NCBI GenBank assembly: GCA_004173455.1 | Contig: SECL01000024.1 | Coordinates: forward strand, 1 to 46,408 | DNA: 46,408 bases | Reading direction: 5' to 3' | Origin: Moraxellaceae bacterium | GTDB lineage: Bacteria; Pseudomonadota; Gammaproteobacteria; Pseudomonadales; Moraxellaceae | Shown: piece by piece, positions 36,711 through 44,678 of the stretch | Numbering within the stretch: the stretch's first letter is position 1 | Layout of the letters: each line of letters starts with the position of its first letter | The notes under the pieces: generated by a model | Told to the model about the DNA's origin: nothing | Seen by the model: the letters and a program-made list of their open reading frames with translations, nothing else | Databases searched by the model: none | Position numbers and translations under genes: made by a program

Positions 36711-37793
36711 TCAGCTATTACAAACAGACGAATAAAAAGCGCGAATCCCCGCCACACCAAACCCATCAGCCTGTTGCACCTGCGCCAAATCATTGGGCGC
36801 TACCCCGCCCAATGCATAGACAGGTAGCATGCTGTTTTTGCACAACTGTTGCCACTCTTTCCAGCCTAATCCAGCTTGGCCAGCATGGGTGCTGGTGGTG
36901 TGTAGCGGACTTAACAGCACAGCATCCAAGCCTAATGCATTGGCTTGCGTAATAGACGCTTGATCATGACAAGCCGCAACACGATACCAAGACGATGGCA
37001 GTTCGGTAGGTTCGGTATGCACCGAAAGCTGCATCAACTCAGCCTGACTAAAATGCACACCAGCTAAAAATATTTTGCATTCAGGCCAGCATGACTTTAA
37101 TGCTTTAATGTGAGAATACATCGCAAATAATTGAAGATCAGGTCGTTGTCGCGCTAGTGTTGTAATGACCTGTTGATACTGGCTAGTATCTAGCTGCTTG
37201 TGTCGCACATATAGCCAAGCCTGTTGCGGCGTATGATGAATATGCCAGTTTAGCCATTTGTCCAAATCCTGCGTATTGCTTTGCGGCTTGGTAATAACAT
37301 ACTCATCTGGCAACAATACCATCCGCAAAATCGGTGCATTGGCATCTGGAAACTGATACTGGCCAAGCTCGTATTTATTGACCCAGCGAATCGCCTGATT
37401 TTGCTGACCGCAAGGCGCGCCACTAAACGCAGTCACCTTAAAAATATGTAGGCACACAGTTTTCTCAGGATAATTAAAATACAACTGTTGCGCACGCACT
37501 ACTGTTTTGACCTGAATATTCAGCTCCTCAAGCAGTTCGCGTGCTAAAGCCTGTCTTGGTGTTTCCCCAGCCTCTACCTTGCCACCCGGAAACTCATAAC
37601 GATTACCCTGATGCAGCTTGGCATCACGCCAGCAAATGAGCACTTGATCAGACTGCATGATAACGCCCACAGCAACATGCACAATTTTTGGATCTTGAGG
37701 CTCTAAACTGGTACTCAACAGCGCATACTCTAGCAAAACCCTGATTATGCCCTGAGTATTTTGCGATTTACAAAAATTATTCAGCACATACAA
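36711..37793 (-). CDS. MutT-type Nudix hydrolase fused to a ThiE-like domain
   Basis: Up to 360 residues. The N-terminal domain has the Nudix box GGKVEAGETPRQALARELLEEL, intact with R-E-L-L-E-E, suggesting 8-oxo-dGTP cleansing. The C-terminal half resembles thiamine phosphate synthase (TIM barrel): VLLSPLHTTSTH, GLGWKEWQQL and YALGGVAPNDL. This fusion is common in gammaproteobacteria and its ThiE part has no proven role in thiamine synthesis. The start is doubtful: 37793 is TTG without a Shine-Dalgarno, and no ATG occurs before the Nudix core. A TTG or GTG near residues 25-38 (before STSLEPQ or HVAVG) fits the family better. It is divergent from hemP across the Fur box. Confidence 0.85.
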   Translation of the reverse strand: MYVLNNFCKSQNTQGIIRVLLEYALLSTSLEPQDPKIVHVAVGVIMQSDQVLICWRDAKLHQGNRYEFPGGKVEAGETPRQALARELLEELNIQVKTVVRAQQLYFNYPEKTVCLHIFKVTAFSGAPCGQQNQAIRWVNKYELGQYQFPDANAPILRMVLLPDEYVITKPQSNTQDLDKWLNWHIHHTPQQAWLYVRHKQLDTSQYQQVITTLARQRPDLQLFAMYSHIKALKSCWPECKIFLAGVHFSQAELMQLSVHTEPTELPSSWYRVAACHDQASITQANALGLDAVLLSPLHTTSTHAGQAGLGWKEWQQLCKNSMLPVYALGGVAPNDLAQVQQADGFGVAGIRAFYSSVCNS

Positions 37794-37800
37794 TAAATGA

Positions 37801-37830
37801 TTGACAGTTTTATTTGATAATGATTATCAT
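37801..37830 (+). promoter_or_regulatory. hemP promoter
   Basis: TTGACA at 37801-37806 and TATCAT at 37825-37830 are separated by 18 bases. The spacer and -10 box lie inside the Fur box, so binding would block RNA polymerase. Confidence 0.65.
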
Positions 37831-37834
37831 TATT
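37816..37834 (+). promoter_or_regulatory. Fur box
   Basis: GATAATGATTATCATTATT matches the 19-base Fur consensus GATAATGATAATCATTATC at 17 of 19 positions. It overlaps the hemP promoter and lies 23 bases from the first possible start of the divergent MutT-ThiE gene. Confidence 0.9.
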
Positions 37835-37853
37835 TTAATCAGCGCACGGAGAC

Positions 37854-38027
37854 ATGATTGTCATGAACGCACCATTCCAAATGTTTAACCATCATACTGC
37901 CCAAAGTTTACCCATGCTGCACTCGCACAACCTGTTTTCCATGGGTCGTGAAATCCGCATTTTGCATGAAGGTGAAGAATATCGCTTGCGTCTTACCCGT
38001 AATAACCGCCTGATCCTGACCAAATAG
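37854..38027 (+). CDS. hemP: Hemin uptake protein HemP
   Basis: A 57-residue protein (54 if the ATG at 37863 is used). The C-terminal half, REIRILHEGEEYRLRLTRNN followed by RLILTK, is the HemP signature. HemP is small, basic and iron-regulated; in some proteobacteria it is needed for expression of heme receptor genes. GGAG at 37848-37851 is too close to the first ATG and slightly far from the second, so the start is open. It is controlled by a Fur box overlapping its promoter. No heme receptor or heme transport genes follow, and a terminator closes the unit. Confidence 0.93.
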   Translation: MIVMNAPFQMFNHHTAQSLPMLHSHNLFSMGREIRILHEGEEYRLRLTRNNRLILTK

Positions 38028-38120
38028 TCAGTATCCATCCGGCATAATCAAAAGCTTGGCAACCAAAAGCTTAGTACCAAAAACATAATATCCTATTGCA
38101 ACCTTTACAACTCTCAAAAC

Positions 38121-38154
38121 AAAAGGCAGCTCGTGATCGCAAGCTGTCTTTTTT
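38121..38154 (+). terminator. Rho-independent terminator after hemP
   Basis: AAAAGGCAGCT and AGCTGTCTTTT pair (one G-T) around a 10-base loop, with TTTTTT continuing. hemP is thus transcribed alone, ending about 95 bases after its stop. Confidence 0.85.
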
Positions 38155-38291
38155 ATACAACATCAACAGGGTTTTAGGCATTGCTGTGACCACTGCTGGT
38201 GTACTGGTTGCATGACTGTTACGGTTTAACCATTGGGTATTAAAAGCCTTTTTGGTTATGATCAGGTCATGCCAAAAAGATAGCAGTGATG

Positions 38292-40403
38292 ATGCCAAAA
38301 AATTCAACTTTTTCAGGCTTAGTAGGCCTTGTTTTTGTAATGTCCAGTATTGGGTTATCAGGTTGTCAGGTGGTTAAGGTCAAGCAACAACCCCTCTCAG
38401 TATCCTTAAGCAATGAACGCGACAGTATTCTGGTGCGCTCCCGCCTGAGTGAAGCCACTTTAAGCGTGTTGGCCAGTACAGGGCAGGAGCCAGAAGATTG
38501 CACTGATAATCCTGATGCGTGCCTGACCAAGCTTCGTAAAGTACCGCAAGTCATTGATGAGCAATATCTGGCGGTGGGTAGTGAACTGTATCTGGCCAAA
38601 GTCAAACAGCTCAAGGATACGCCTGAGTGTCACTCTCCCTTGGAGCCAGAACCTTTTAGTACCGAGTTAGCTGGCCTTGGCAACAAGATTGTACGTCCGG
38701 TGCAGGCTCCGGTAGAAGTTGATCTTAAGCCTTACTATCACTGCTTATCCATTCAGCAGGATTTGCTGGCCAGTAGCCTGCGCCATGCCTATGCTTACCT
38801 GTTTTACACAGAACGTGAACCTAGCCAACGCCTGTTTGACAACCGACAGGTGCAGGTACGCGACTTTTATAATCAGGCACTGGTTAATCTGGTGACCCTG
38901 ATCAATCAAACCAATAAAAACTATCAATTTAGCAATAAAAAACCGTTTCAACTGGGCGACAATACCTTTTATTTTTATCCCTATTTAAGTCAGGATAAAA
39001 GCCTACCTGCCTCCACCGAACTGGTATCCGCTTATGACCTCAACTTTCGAGGCTTACAGTCGATTAACCGGCGCGATGGCTTTGGCACCGAATTTGTCAG
39101 TATCCTACCGGAAAGCGCTGAAAAACCGGCCCAATCGGTCAATACTTATCAGGTCGATAAAAAGGCTAGCGACACTGGCAACAAGGCTCAAGCCAAAAAT
39201 AACATTCATCAGGCGCGTTATCTGCCTGTGACCATGGTCGCGCAGCCACGGGGTCATAACATTAAAGAAATCCTGCAAAGCCATGCCTTTGATGTACAAA
39301 TTTACAATCCTTACGAATATGAAAAAATTGACGTAGATCAAAAATCCTATCCACTGGCGGCCAATTTTTCAGCGCCCTATGGCCTATGGCTGGCACGTAC
39401 GGATTTGGCAGCAACCGCTTACCGTAGTCTGCTAGGCCGCGAAGATCGTTTGGTTGCCCCACATCTATATATGCTGGAACCCTATAACCCCAATAAGCGC
39501 GTTATCATTATGGTGCATGGGCTGGCCAGCAGTCCTGAAGCATGGATCAGACTAACCCATGATGTGCTGGGTGACACCATTTTGCGTGAGCATTATCAGG
39601 TGTGGCAGGTTTTTTACTCCACCAGCATGCCTATTCTGGAAAACCGCTACCAGATTCATGGGCTAGTTGAAAATGCCTTTAAACAAGTTGATCCACAGAA
39701 TAAGGCCACAGCCAGTCATGATGCAGTATTGATTGGCCACAGTATGGGTGCCGTCATTGCCCGACTATTAATGAGCAATGATGATTTTGAAAATAAGGCG
39801 CTTACCGATATTAGCCCGCAAATACGCCAAAAATTAATGGCGATTCCAGCGGTGCAACAACGCTTTAAGATGCAAGCATTGCCAGAAATAGGCCGCATGG
39901 TGTTGTTATCTGCTCCGTTACGTGGCACTGATTATGCGGATCGCTGGTTTACCCGTGCCATCCGTAAGGTGATTCGTTTGCCCAAATCGTTTGTGGACAC
40001 CATTATTACCGGTTCACAAACGGCCAATATTGATCAGCAGTTACTCCAAACCATCCACAATATTTCATTGACCAAAGTCCAAAATGGCCCTAGTGACCTG
40101 AGCAAAAAATCCGATTTTACCAAACTCACGCAAAATGCTCATATCGTGGCGGGCTTACCCTATCACTCCATTATTGGCAACGCTAAAGGTGATGTGTCAA
40201 AGTCCGAAATGAGTGATGGCATCGTGTCGTATAACAGTGCGCATCTGGATGGAGCCGTGTCTGAAAAGATTATTGAAGGCGGTCATTCCATTCAGGAAAA
40301 ACCGGAAGCCATTTTAGAGTTACGCCGGATTTTACGCCTGCATCTGGAAAAACTGGGAGACGTTTCGCCTAATCCATCCAAAGCAGAAGAACCGGCCACC
40401 TAA
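38292..40403 (+). CDS. Large lipoprotein alpha/beta hydrolase
   Basis: About 703 residues; GTG and ATG codons directly upstream (38286, 38289) are in frame, so the start is uncertain by two codons. A signal sequence ends in the lipobox LSGC (Cys25). About 370 residues of uncharacterised N-terminal region follow. The hydrolase domain has an oxyanion-type HG motif in VIIMVHGLASSPEAW and the nucleophile in LIGHSMGAVIARLLM (Ser about 484). A His is in IEGGHSIQEKPEAI near the C terminus. The domain resembles lipases or PGAP1-like esterases. The substrate is unknown, but a lipid at the outer membrane is plausible. It stands alone between hemP and the GGDEF cluster. Confidence 0.82.
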   Translation: MPKNSTFSGLVGLVFVMSSIGLSGCQVVKVKQQPLSVSLSNERDSILVRSRLSEATLSVLASTGQEPEDCTDNPDACLTKLRKVPQVIDEQYLAVGSELYLAKVKQLKDTPECHSPLEPEPFSTELAGLGNKIVRPVQAPVEVDLKPYYHCLSIQQDLLASSLRHAYAYLFYTEREPSQRLFDNRQVQVRDFYNQALVNLVTLINQTNKNYQFSNKKPFQLGDNTFYFYPYLSQDKSLPASTELVSAYDLNFRGLQSINRRDGFGTEFVSILPESAEKPAQSVNTYQVDKKASDTGNKAQAKNNIHQARYLPVTMVAQPRGHNIKEILQSHAFDVQIYNPYEYEKIDVDQKSYPLAANFSAPYGLWLARTDLAATAYRSLLGREDRLVAPHLYMLEPYNPNKRVIIMVHGLASSPEAWIRLTHDVLGDTILREHYQVWQVFYSTSMPILENRYQIHGLVENAFKQVDPQNKATASHDAVLIGHSMGAVIARLLMSNDDFENKALTDISPQIRQKLMAIPAVQQRFKMQALPEIGRMVLLSAPLRGTDYADRWFTRAIRKVIRLPKSFVDTIITGSQTANIDQQLLQTIHNISLTKVQNGPSDLSKKSDFTKLTQNAHIVAGLPYHSIIGNAKGDVSKSEMSDGIVSYNSAHLDGAVSEKIIEGGHSIQEKPEAILELRRILRLHLEKLGDVSPNPSKAEEPAT

Positions 40404-40594
40404 TAATTTGCTGGATTGCAGGTCATATTATTGAGCCTTAATTAGTAGTCTGAAAGTCCCAAGCTCAAGCTCACTTTGGCCAGTCAATCCAGTTTATTTT
40501 TTGTGCATAGCCGACAAAAACCAATATTTATCATGAAATAATCATATAATCACTATGTAGATATGCTTAGTAAAAAAATAAGTTGAGTTAAAGA

Positions 40595-41530
40595 ATGGAT
40601 GTACAGGTTTTTGATAATTTTGAGGTTGCAGGTCAGGCGGTACTTAAATTTCTGCATGAGCGACTAGGTTTTGAATTATGGATGATTACCCGTACCGAAG
40701 GGGATGACTGGATTGTATTGCAATCGGAAGATCATGGTTATGGTATCAAACCCGGACAGGTCTTGCGCTGGGCAGATTCATTTTGCTGTCACATGGTTCA
40801 GGGCTTGACCCCGCGCATTGCGCCTTGTTCTGATCAGGTCAAACTGTATGCCGCTGCACCGATTGCCCAGCAAATTAATATCAAATCCTATATCGGCTAT
40901 CCCTTACTCAATGAAAGCGGGAAGTTGTTTGGCACGCTATGTGCCATTGACCCACAGCCCATGCCTGAATCACTGATGCAAGAAGAAAAGCTGGTCGAAT
41001 TACTGGGTGGCCTACTGAGCCTAAACCTGCAAAACGAACTCAAGCTGGCTGAACATAGCCGTTATCTGGAGCGTTTACAGGCTGAATCCTGTATTGACGA
41101 ACTCACTCAGGTTTACAACGAGCGAGGTTGGGAAAAACTGCTACAAGCCGAGGAAGAACGCAGCCGTCACTACGGTCATTACTGTGCTATTTATATGCTT
41201 GATCTTAATGATTTTAAGGAAATTAATGCTATTTATGGCCGGGCGACAGGAGATGCGTTGCTACTGCGCACCGCCCAAACCCTAAAAAATAATACCGGAA
41301 AAAATGACATTATTGCTCGTATCGGGGCGGATGAATTTGCTATTTTAAAAATTAACGTTGATAAAAAACAAGCCGATCTGTTTGGCCAAAATTTGCAGGA
41401 AGCCCTTGAGCGCGTCAATGTGAATATATCCATGGGTTGCGCAATCCGGCATCCAGCCACGACCTTAAAACTGGTGCAAGCACAGGCTGAAATCCTGATG
41501 CAATTTAATCAGCAGAACAACAGGCAATAA
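40595..41530 (+). CDS. GAF-GGDEF protein with degenerate diguanylate cyclase site
   Basis: A 311-residue soluble protein. A GAF-like sensor (about 3-150) is followed by a short linker helix and a GGDEF domain (about 165-310). The signature loop reads RIGADEF (Gly244-Ala245-Asp-Glu-Phe) instead of GGDEF. Further changes from its paralog at 43208 include Gly235 for the inhibitory-site Arg, Ala212 for the Asp of N-D, and Arg216 for the His of Y-G-H. It therefore probably lacks cyclase activity and the RxxD feedback site, and may instead bind GTP, dimerise with the paralog or act by protein contact. The sensor halves are strongly similar, indicating local duplication. Confidence 0.87.
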   Translation: MDVQVFDNFEVAGQAVLKFLHERLGFELWMITRTEGDDWIVLQSEDHGYGIKPGQVLRWADSFCCHMVQGLTPRIAPCSDQVKLYAAAPIAQQINIKSYIGYPLLNESGKLFGTLCAIDPQPMPESLMQEEKLVELLGGLLSLNLQNELKLAEHSRYLERLQAESCIDELTQVYNERGWEKLLQAEEERSRHYGHYCAIYMLDLNDFKEINAIYGRATGDALLLRTAQTLKNNTGKNDIIARIGADEFAILKINVDKKQADLFGQNLQEALERVNVNISMGCAIRHPATTLKLVQAQAEILMQFNQQNNRQ

Positions 41531-41606
41531 TAACCACGATCATATAACACTGGCGACAAGCATGATGATTGCCATTTTTTTACGATAATGTTCCAGCAAT
41601 TATAGT

Positions 41607-41810
41607 TTAGAGAAATGGATTAAAATCCCAGCCCCGTTCCATTAGCATCCCTATTACCCACAAAGCAACCATTAGGCCGACATAGCACAAAACTGTCGCT
41701 TGCCAAAAAATACTATTCCCCTGATCACATTTATAACAGCAATCATAATTGCCTCTAAGCGGATGATGACAATATTGACAAGTGGTTTTGTACAGTTGAA
41801 ATAGTTTCAT
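41607..41810 (-). CDS. Small zinc-ribbon-like single-pass membrane protein (copy A)
   Basis: A 67-residue protein I do not recognise by name. Residues 11-28 carry C-x2-C-H then C-C-x2-C (TTCQYCHHPL and DCCYKC), a compact zinc-ribbon pattern. A hydrophobic segment from about Phe35 to Met57 is a membrane helix. It shares with the protein at 42162-42335 the spacing C-x2-C-H-x2-x-L-x6-C-x2-C-x7-W, then C-x-V-G-L in the helix, so they are paralogs. It is convergent with the degenerate GGDEF gene, 76 bases away. Zinc binding and N-in orientation are inferred. Confidence 0.65.
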   Translation of the reverse strand: MKLFQLYKTTCQYCHHPLRGNYDCCYKCDQGNSIFWQATVLCYVGLMVALWVIGMLMERGWDFNPFL

Positions 41811-42161
41811 TTACGAGCCTGCCACATTAAAATTTATAGATTGAAAAATGCTGCCTTACAATTATAAAGTACTACATAAAAAATACATTTTTATTACATA
41901 TTTAATTTAAATAGATGGGTTTTTATGATAAGCAAGTTTTTGATGATGACTAAAACTAATAAATTATTGACTCTTACGTGATGATACCTTGCGTCAGGCT
42001 ATGTAGATTTTATACAGTCAAATGATGAAGCCGTTACCTCATAATGAATGACGAGTCTAAGTACTATAAAATCAACTTATTAAGGTTAAGATTATCTATG
42101 ACAAGCTCTAATTATATGGGCTGAAGGTGTCGGAATGATTTTATTGAAAGAGATGAAAACC
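41811..42161. other. Intergenic region between small membrane genes A and B
   Basis: 351 bases, A/T-rich. I checked both strands for a further cysteine-rich ORF and found none. On the minus strand a TATAAT about 40 bases from copy A's start could be its -10 box, but the -35 region is poor. No hairpin with a T run was noticed. Confidence 0.45.
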
Positions 42162-42335
42162 CTAAAAATTTTTAAAGATAACAAAGCCCATTAGCAAACA
42201 TAATAACCCTACGGTACAGCTGGCAAAAATCATTGCCCAGCTTTGCTCATCAGTTGTTTTACACTGTTCACAGCGGGTAGCGCTATGCGGCAACACCGTA
42301 TGGCAGAGTTCACATTTTTTAAAGGCATGTGGCAT
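42162..42335 (-). CDS. Small zinc-ribbon-like single-pass membrane protein (copy B)
   Basis: A 57-residue protein read on the minus strand from the ATG at 42333-42335, with AGGG about ten bases ahead. Cysteines at 8, 11, 22 and 25 (KKCELCHTVL and TRCEQC) form two C-x2-C knuckles 10 residues apart. Trp33 and a helix from about 34 to 53 (IFASCTVGLLCLLMGFVIF) complete it. It aligns with copy A at every cysteine knuckle, at the Leu, the Trp and the C-x-V-G-L of the helix. The paired cysteines, family spacing and intact frame support a real gene despite its size. Function unknown. Confidence 0.7.
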   Translation of the reverse strand: MPHAFKKCELCHTVLPHSATRCEQCKTTDEQSWAMIFASCTVGLLCLLMGFVIFKNF

Positions 42336-42437
42336 TTTTTTAGACCCTGAATAAAAACAAAGTTCAAAAAATAAAACGCATGAGTATGCAGTGGCTTAGC
42401 TAAAAGTGGACTAACTTCGTTCTATACACGATTTAAG

Positions 42438-42869
42438 TTATAGATTGAGGGCTTGAGCTTGATCATGCAACTGCTTGGTCAAATCCAAATGATTCATGCT
42501 ATCGAGGTCTTTAAAATGCGCCAGTTGTTCCTGATTCTTACTAATGAGACTGGCCAATGCCTCAAGATTATTTTGAGCTGCAATAAGCTGTTTTTGCATT
42601 TCCAGCAAATGCATTTCATTGTTAATAAGCAGGTCACTTTGCTGTAAACCTGCAATATTACTTTGCAATGTTTTGATCAAATTTTCGGTTTGGAAAAATT
42701 TTTCGGCTAAATCCTGTACGCCTGTATGCTGATAATTTTGAACCGATGCTTCATTAATAATTTCAGTCATACGAGCCAGTTGATCATCAGTAATATTTTC
42801 AGCTTTCAGGCTGGCAATATCTTGTTTTAAGGCGTTAATTCGCGCTTGCTTGGACATTTGATCGGTCAT
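42438..42869 (-). CDS. Predicted coiled-coil protein of unknown function
   Basis: A 143-residue soluble protein with no signal peptide or membrane segment. It is almost wholly helical, with heptad-like Leu/Ile/Ala spacing in ARINALKQDIASLKAE, FFQTENLIKTLQSNIAGLQQ and LEMQKQLIAAQNNLEALASL. There are no cysteines, and Gln, Asn and Leu dominate. I recognise no family. It lies 102 bases upstream of copy B on the same strand and is divergent from the active-looking GGDEF gene, so it may share control with that gene. A scaffold or partner role is speculation. Confidence 0.65.
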   Translation of the reverse strand: MTDQMSKQARINALKQDIASLKAENITDDQLARMTEIINEASVQNYQHTGVQDLAEKFFQTENLIKTLQSNIAGLQQSDLLINNEMHLLEMQKQLIAAQNNLEALASLISKNQEQLAHFKDLDSMNHLDLTKQLHDQAQALNL

Positions 42870-43207
42870 TGCAATTCAGGTTTTTAAAAACATGTTTCCT
42901 TTATAAAAAATTAAAAGGTAAAGAAAAAGTCATATTGTTAAGGGTTTGTGTTAGCTCACATGATTTAAGGACATTGGTTAAAGCTGGGCACGACAGAACA
43001 GCAAGCAGCAAGCCAATAATTCTCTCCAGTACTATGGGCTAACTACAGTACTGCCCTACCTTCTTGCAGATTCATAATAAAACACCAACGAATCTGTACC
43101 GTGAACGACTGCATTCTCTTTTAGGCTAAAAGGTAACCAATACTGTCTCAGTCATGTTGCCTGAGTAATGTTCCCACAGTATTAAGTACTGCAAAAAGGA
43201 ATTCAGT
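42870..43207. other. Divergent intergenic leader of the second GGDEF gene
   Basis: 338 bases. An inverted repeat CAGTACT/AGTACTG near 43028-43055 (12-base gap) and a further AGTACT near 43186 stand out. AAGGA precedes the GGDEF start at 43208. I compared it with the GEMM c-di-GMP riboswitch consensus and saw no match. No small ORF was found. Confidence 0.45.
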
Positions 43208-44146
43208 ATGAACGTACAAGCCTACGCCAGTTTTGAAGAAGCTGGTCGTGCCATCCTGAGATTTTTGCATGACCGCTTTGGCTTTACTTTATGGGCAATC
43301 ACCCGGGTAGAAAGTAACAATCTGATTTTGTTACAGGCGGAGGATCATGGTTATGGCCTTAAACCCGGACAAATTATGTGCTGGGCCAACTCGCTGTGTT
43401 CACTCATGGTTGCGGGCAAAGGCCCCCGTATTGCACCAAAAACTGATGATGTGGCAATTTATGCGCAGGCTCCGATTACCCATCGTGTTCCCATCAAGGC
43501 CTATGTAGGACAGCCCATTGTTTGGGAAAATGGCGAATTATTTGGCACACTGTGTGCGCTTGATCCTGCCCCCCAGCCAGATACCATCAAGCAGGAAGAA
43601 AGCTTGCTGAGCCTGTTTGGTAGCCTACTGAGTCATATTCTGCAAAATGAGCTTAAGCAGCAGGAACAATCACGCAAACTGGAACGCTTTAAGGCTGAAG
43701 CATTGACCGATGAACTTACCCAACTGTATAACCGGCGCGGCTGGGAACAGCTATTGCAGGCCGAAGAAGAACGTAGCCGCCGTTATGGGCATTCGTCCGC
43801 CATTTATGTGGTCGATCTGGATGGGCTTAAGGAAGTCAATGATCAATACGGTCATCTGGCAGGTGATGAGTTAATCCGGCTGGCTGCAAAAACCTTGCGT
43901 CATGCAGTGCGTACCGAGGATGTGGTTGCCAGACTTGGGGGTGATGAATTTGCCATTTTAACCATCGAAACCAGTGAAGCCGAAGCTGCTGTCCTGATAG
44001 CGCGCATTCAGCAAGCCCTGCATGACAACCAGATTGAGGCGTCCATTGGATTTGCCCTACGCCTACCTGCAACGGGCTTAACGGAAGCTATGTGGCTGGC
44101 TGACCAGCGTATGTATGCCCATAAACGTAGCAAGCATGCACCATGA
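43208..44146 (+). CDS. GAF-domain diguanylate cyclase (GGDEF)
   Basis: A 312-residue soluble protein and paralog of the one at 40595. A GAF-like sensor (about 3-150) has DHGYGLKPGQI and LFGTLCALDP. The GGDEF domain has DLDGLKEVNDQYGHLAGDEL (Mg/GTP residues intact) and RLGGDEF at 242-248. The inhibitory site RTED (235-238) lies exactly five residues before GGDEF, so feedback inhibition by c-di-GMP is expected. It should make c-di-GMP from two GTP in response to a GAF ligand, which cannot be deduced. AAGGA eight bases before the ATG supports the start. Confidence 0.93.
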   Translation: MNVQAYASFEEAGRAILRFLHDRFGFTLWAITRVESNNLILLQAEDHGYGLKPGQIMCWANSLCSLMVAGKGPRIAPKTDDVAIYAQAPITHRVPIKAYVGQPIVWENGELFGTLCALDPAPQPDTIKQEESLLSLFGSLLSHILQNELKQQEQSRKLERFKAEALTDELTQLYNRRGWEQLLQAEEERSRRYGHSSAIYVVDLDGLKEVNDQYGHLAGDELIRLAAKTLRHAVRTEDVVARLGGDEFAILTIETSEAEAAVLIARIQQALHDNQIEASIGFALRLPATGLTEAMWLADQRMYAHKRSKHAP

Positions 44147-44356
44147 CCTGTATTTTGTTATCAATCTTGCACAAAGTGAACTTAATGGTGCAAACAGCTA
44201 CACAAAACTGCGCTTTAATGAATAAAAGTAACGTTCAACTTTAAATCAGAATAATTACTAACCGTTTCAGCACTTATGCTTACATCAATCTGTCTTATGG
44301 TATCCATTCAAAGCAAATGCTGAATCCGTAATCAATATGGCCAATGGACAATTAAC

Positions 44357-44527
44357 ATGATGCAGCCTTTAACATTCAAATGTTTCAAATGCGGCGAATG
44401 TGCGATAAACAGCACGCTATGCAAGCATTGCCTTACCACAAGCTATCGCACGCTTGGCATTCGTCTTTTAAAGGTCAATAGTTTCTTGCTCTTGTCAGTG
44501 GCTACCATTTTACTTTTTTTACGTTAG
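44357..44527 (+). CDS. Small cysteine-rich single-pass membrane protein (copy C)
   Basis: A 56-residue protein (or 55 from the second ATG) on the plus strand, 210 bases after the GGDEF gene. Cysteines at 9, 12 and 15 (FKCFKCGEC) and at 22 and 25 (LCKHC) form two C-x2-C knuckles nine residues apart, one less than in copy B, plus an extra Cys. A hydrophobic helix (about 37-55, VNSFLLLSVATILLFL) ends the protein. The layout is the same as in copies A and B, but side-chain identity outside the cysteines is low, so homology is less certain. The ribosome site is weak. Confidence 0.55.
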   Translation: MMQPLTFKCFKCGECAINSTLCKHCLTTSYRTLGIRLLKVNSFLLLSVATILLFLR

Positions 44528-44678
44528 AATATTTTCAAACTGTTGAATAATAAAACTATATTTTAAGTAAAATTTAGAAAGATTATCCTCATCAACTGCC
44601 CCGCACACTCCCTAAGACAGTGGAAAAAGCAGCTGAAAAATGAGTTAAAAATTAACCCTACCAATGACCACTGCTACT

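Noticed and set aside
38071-38307. Minus-strand frame of 78 codons between hemP and the lipoprotein hydrolase
   Set aside because: It runs through the hemP terminator and into the hydrolase start, and shows no domain or ribosome site.
41965-42000. GTGATGATACC stretch resembling part of a TPP riboswitch
   Set aside because: The CTGAGA partner and other helices are missing, and no thiamine gene is next to it.
42870-43207. Possible c-di-GMP (GEMM) riboswitch ahead of the second GGDEF gene
   Set aside because: No match to the conserved GEMM core or tetraloop receptor was seen.
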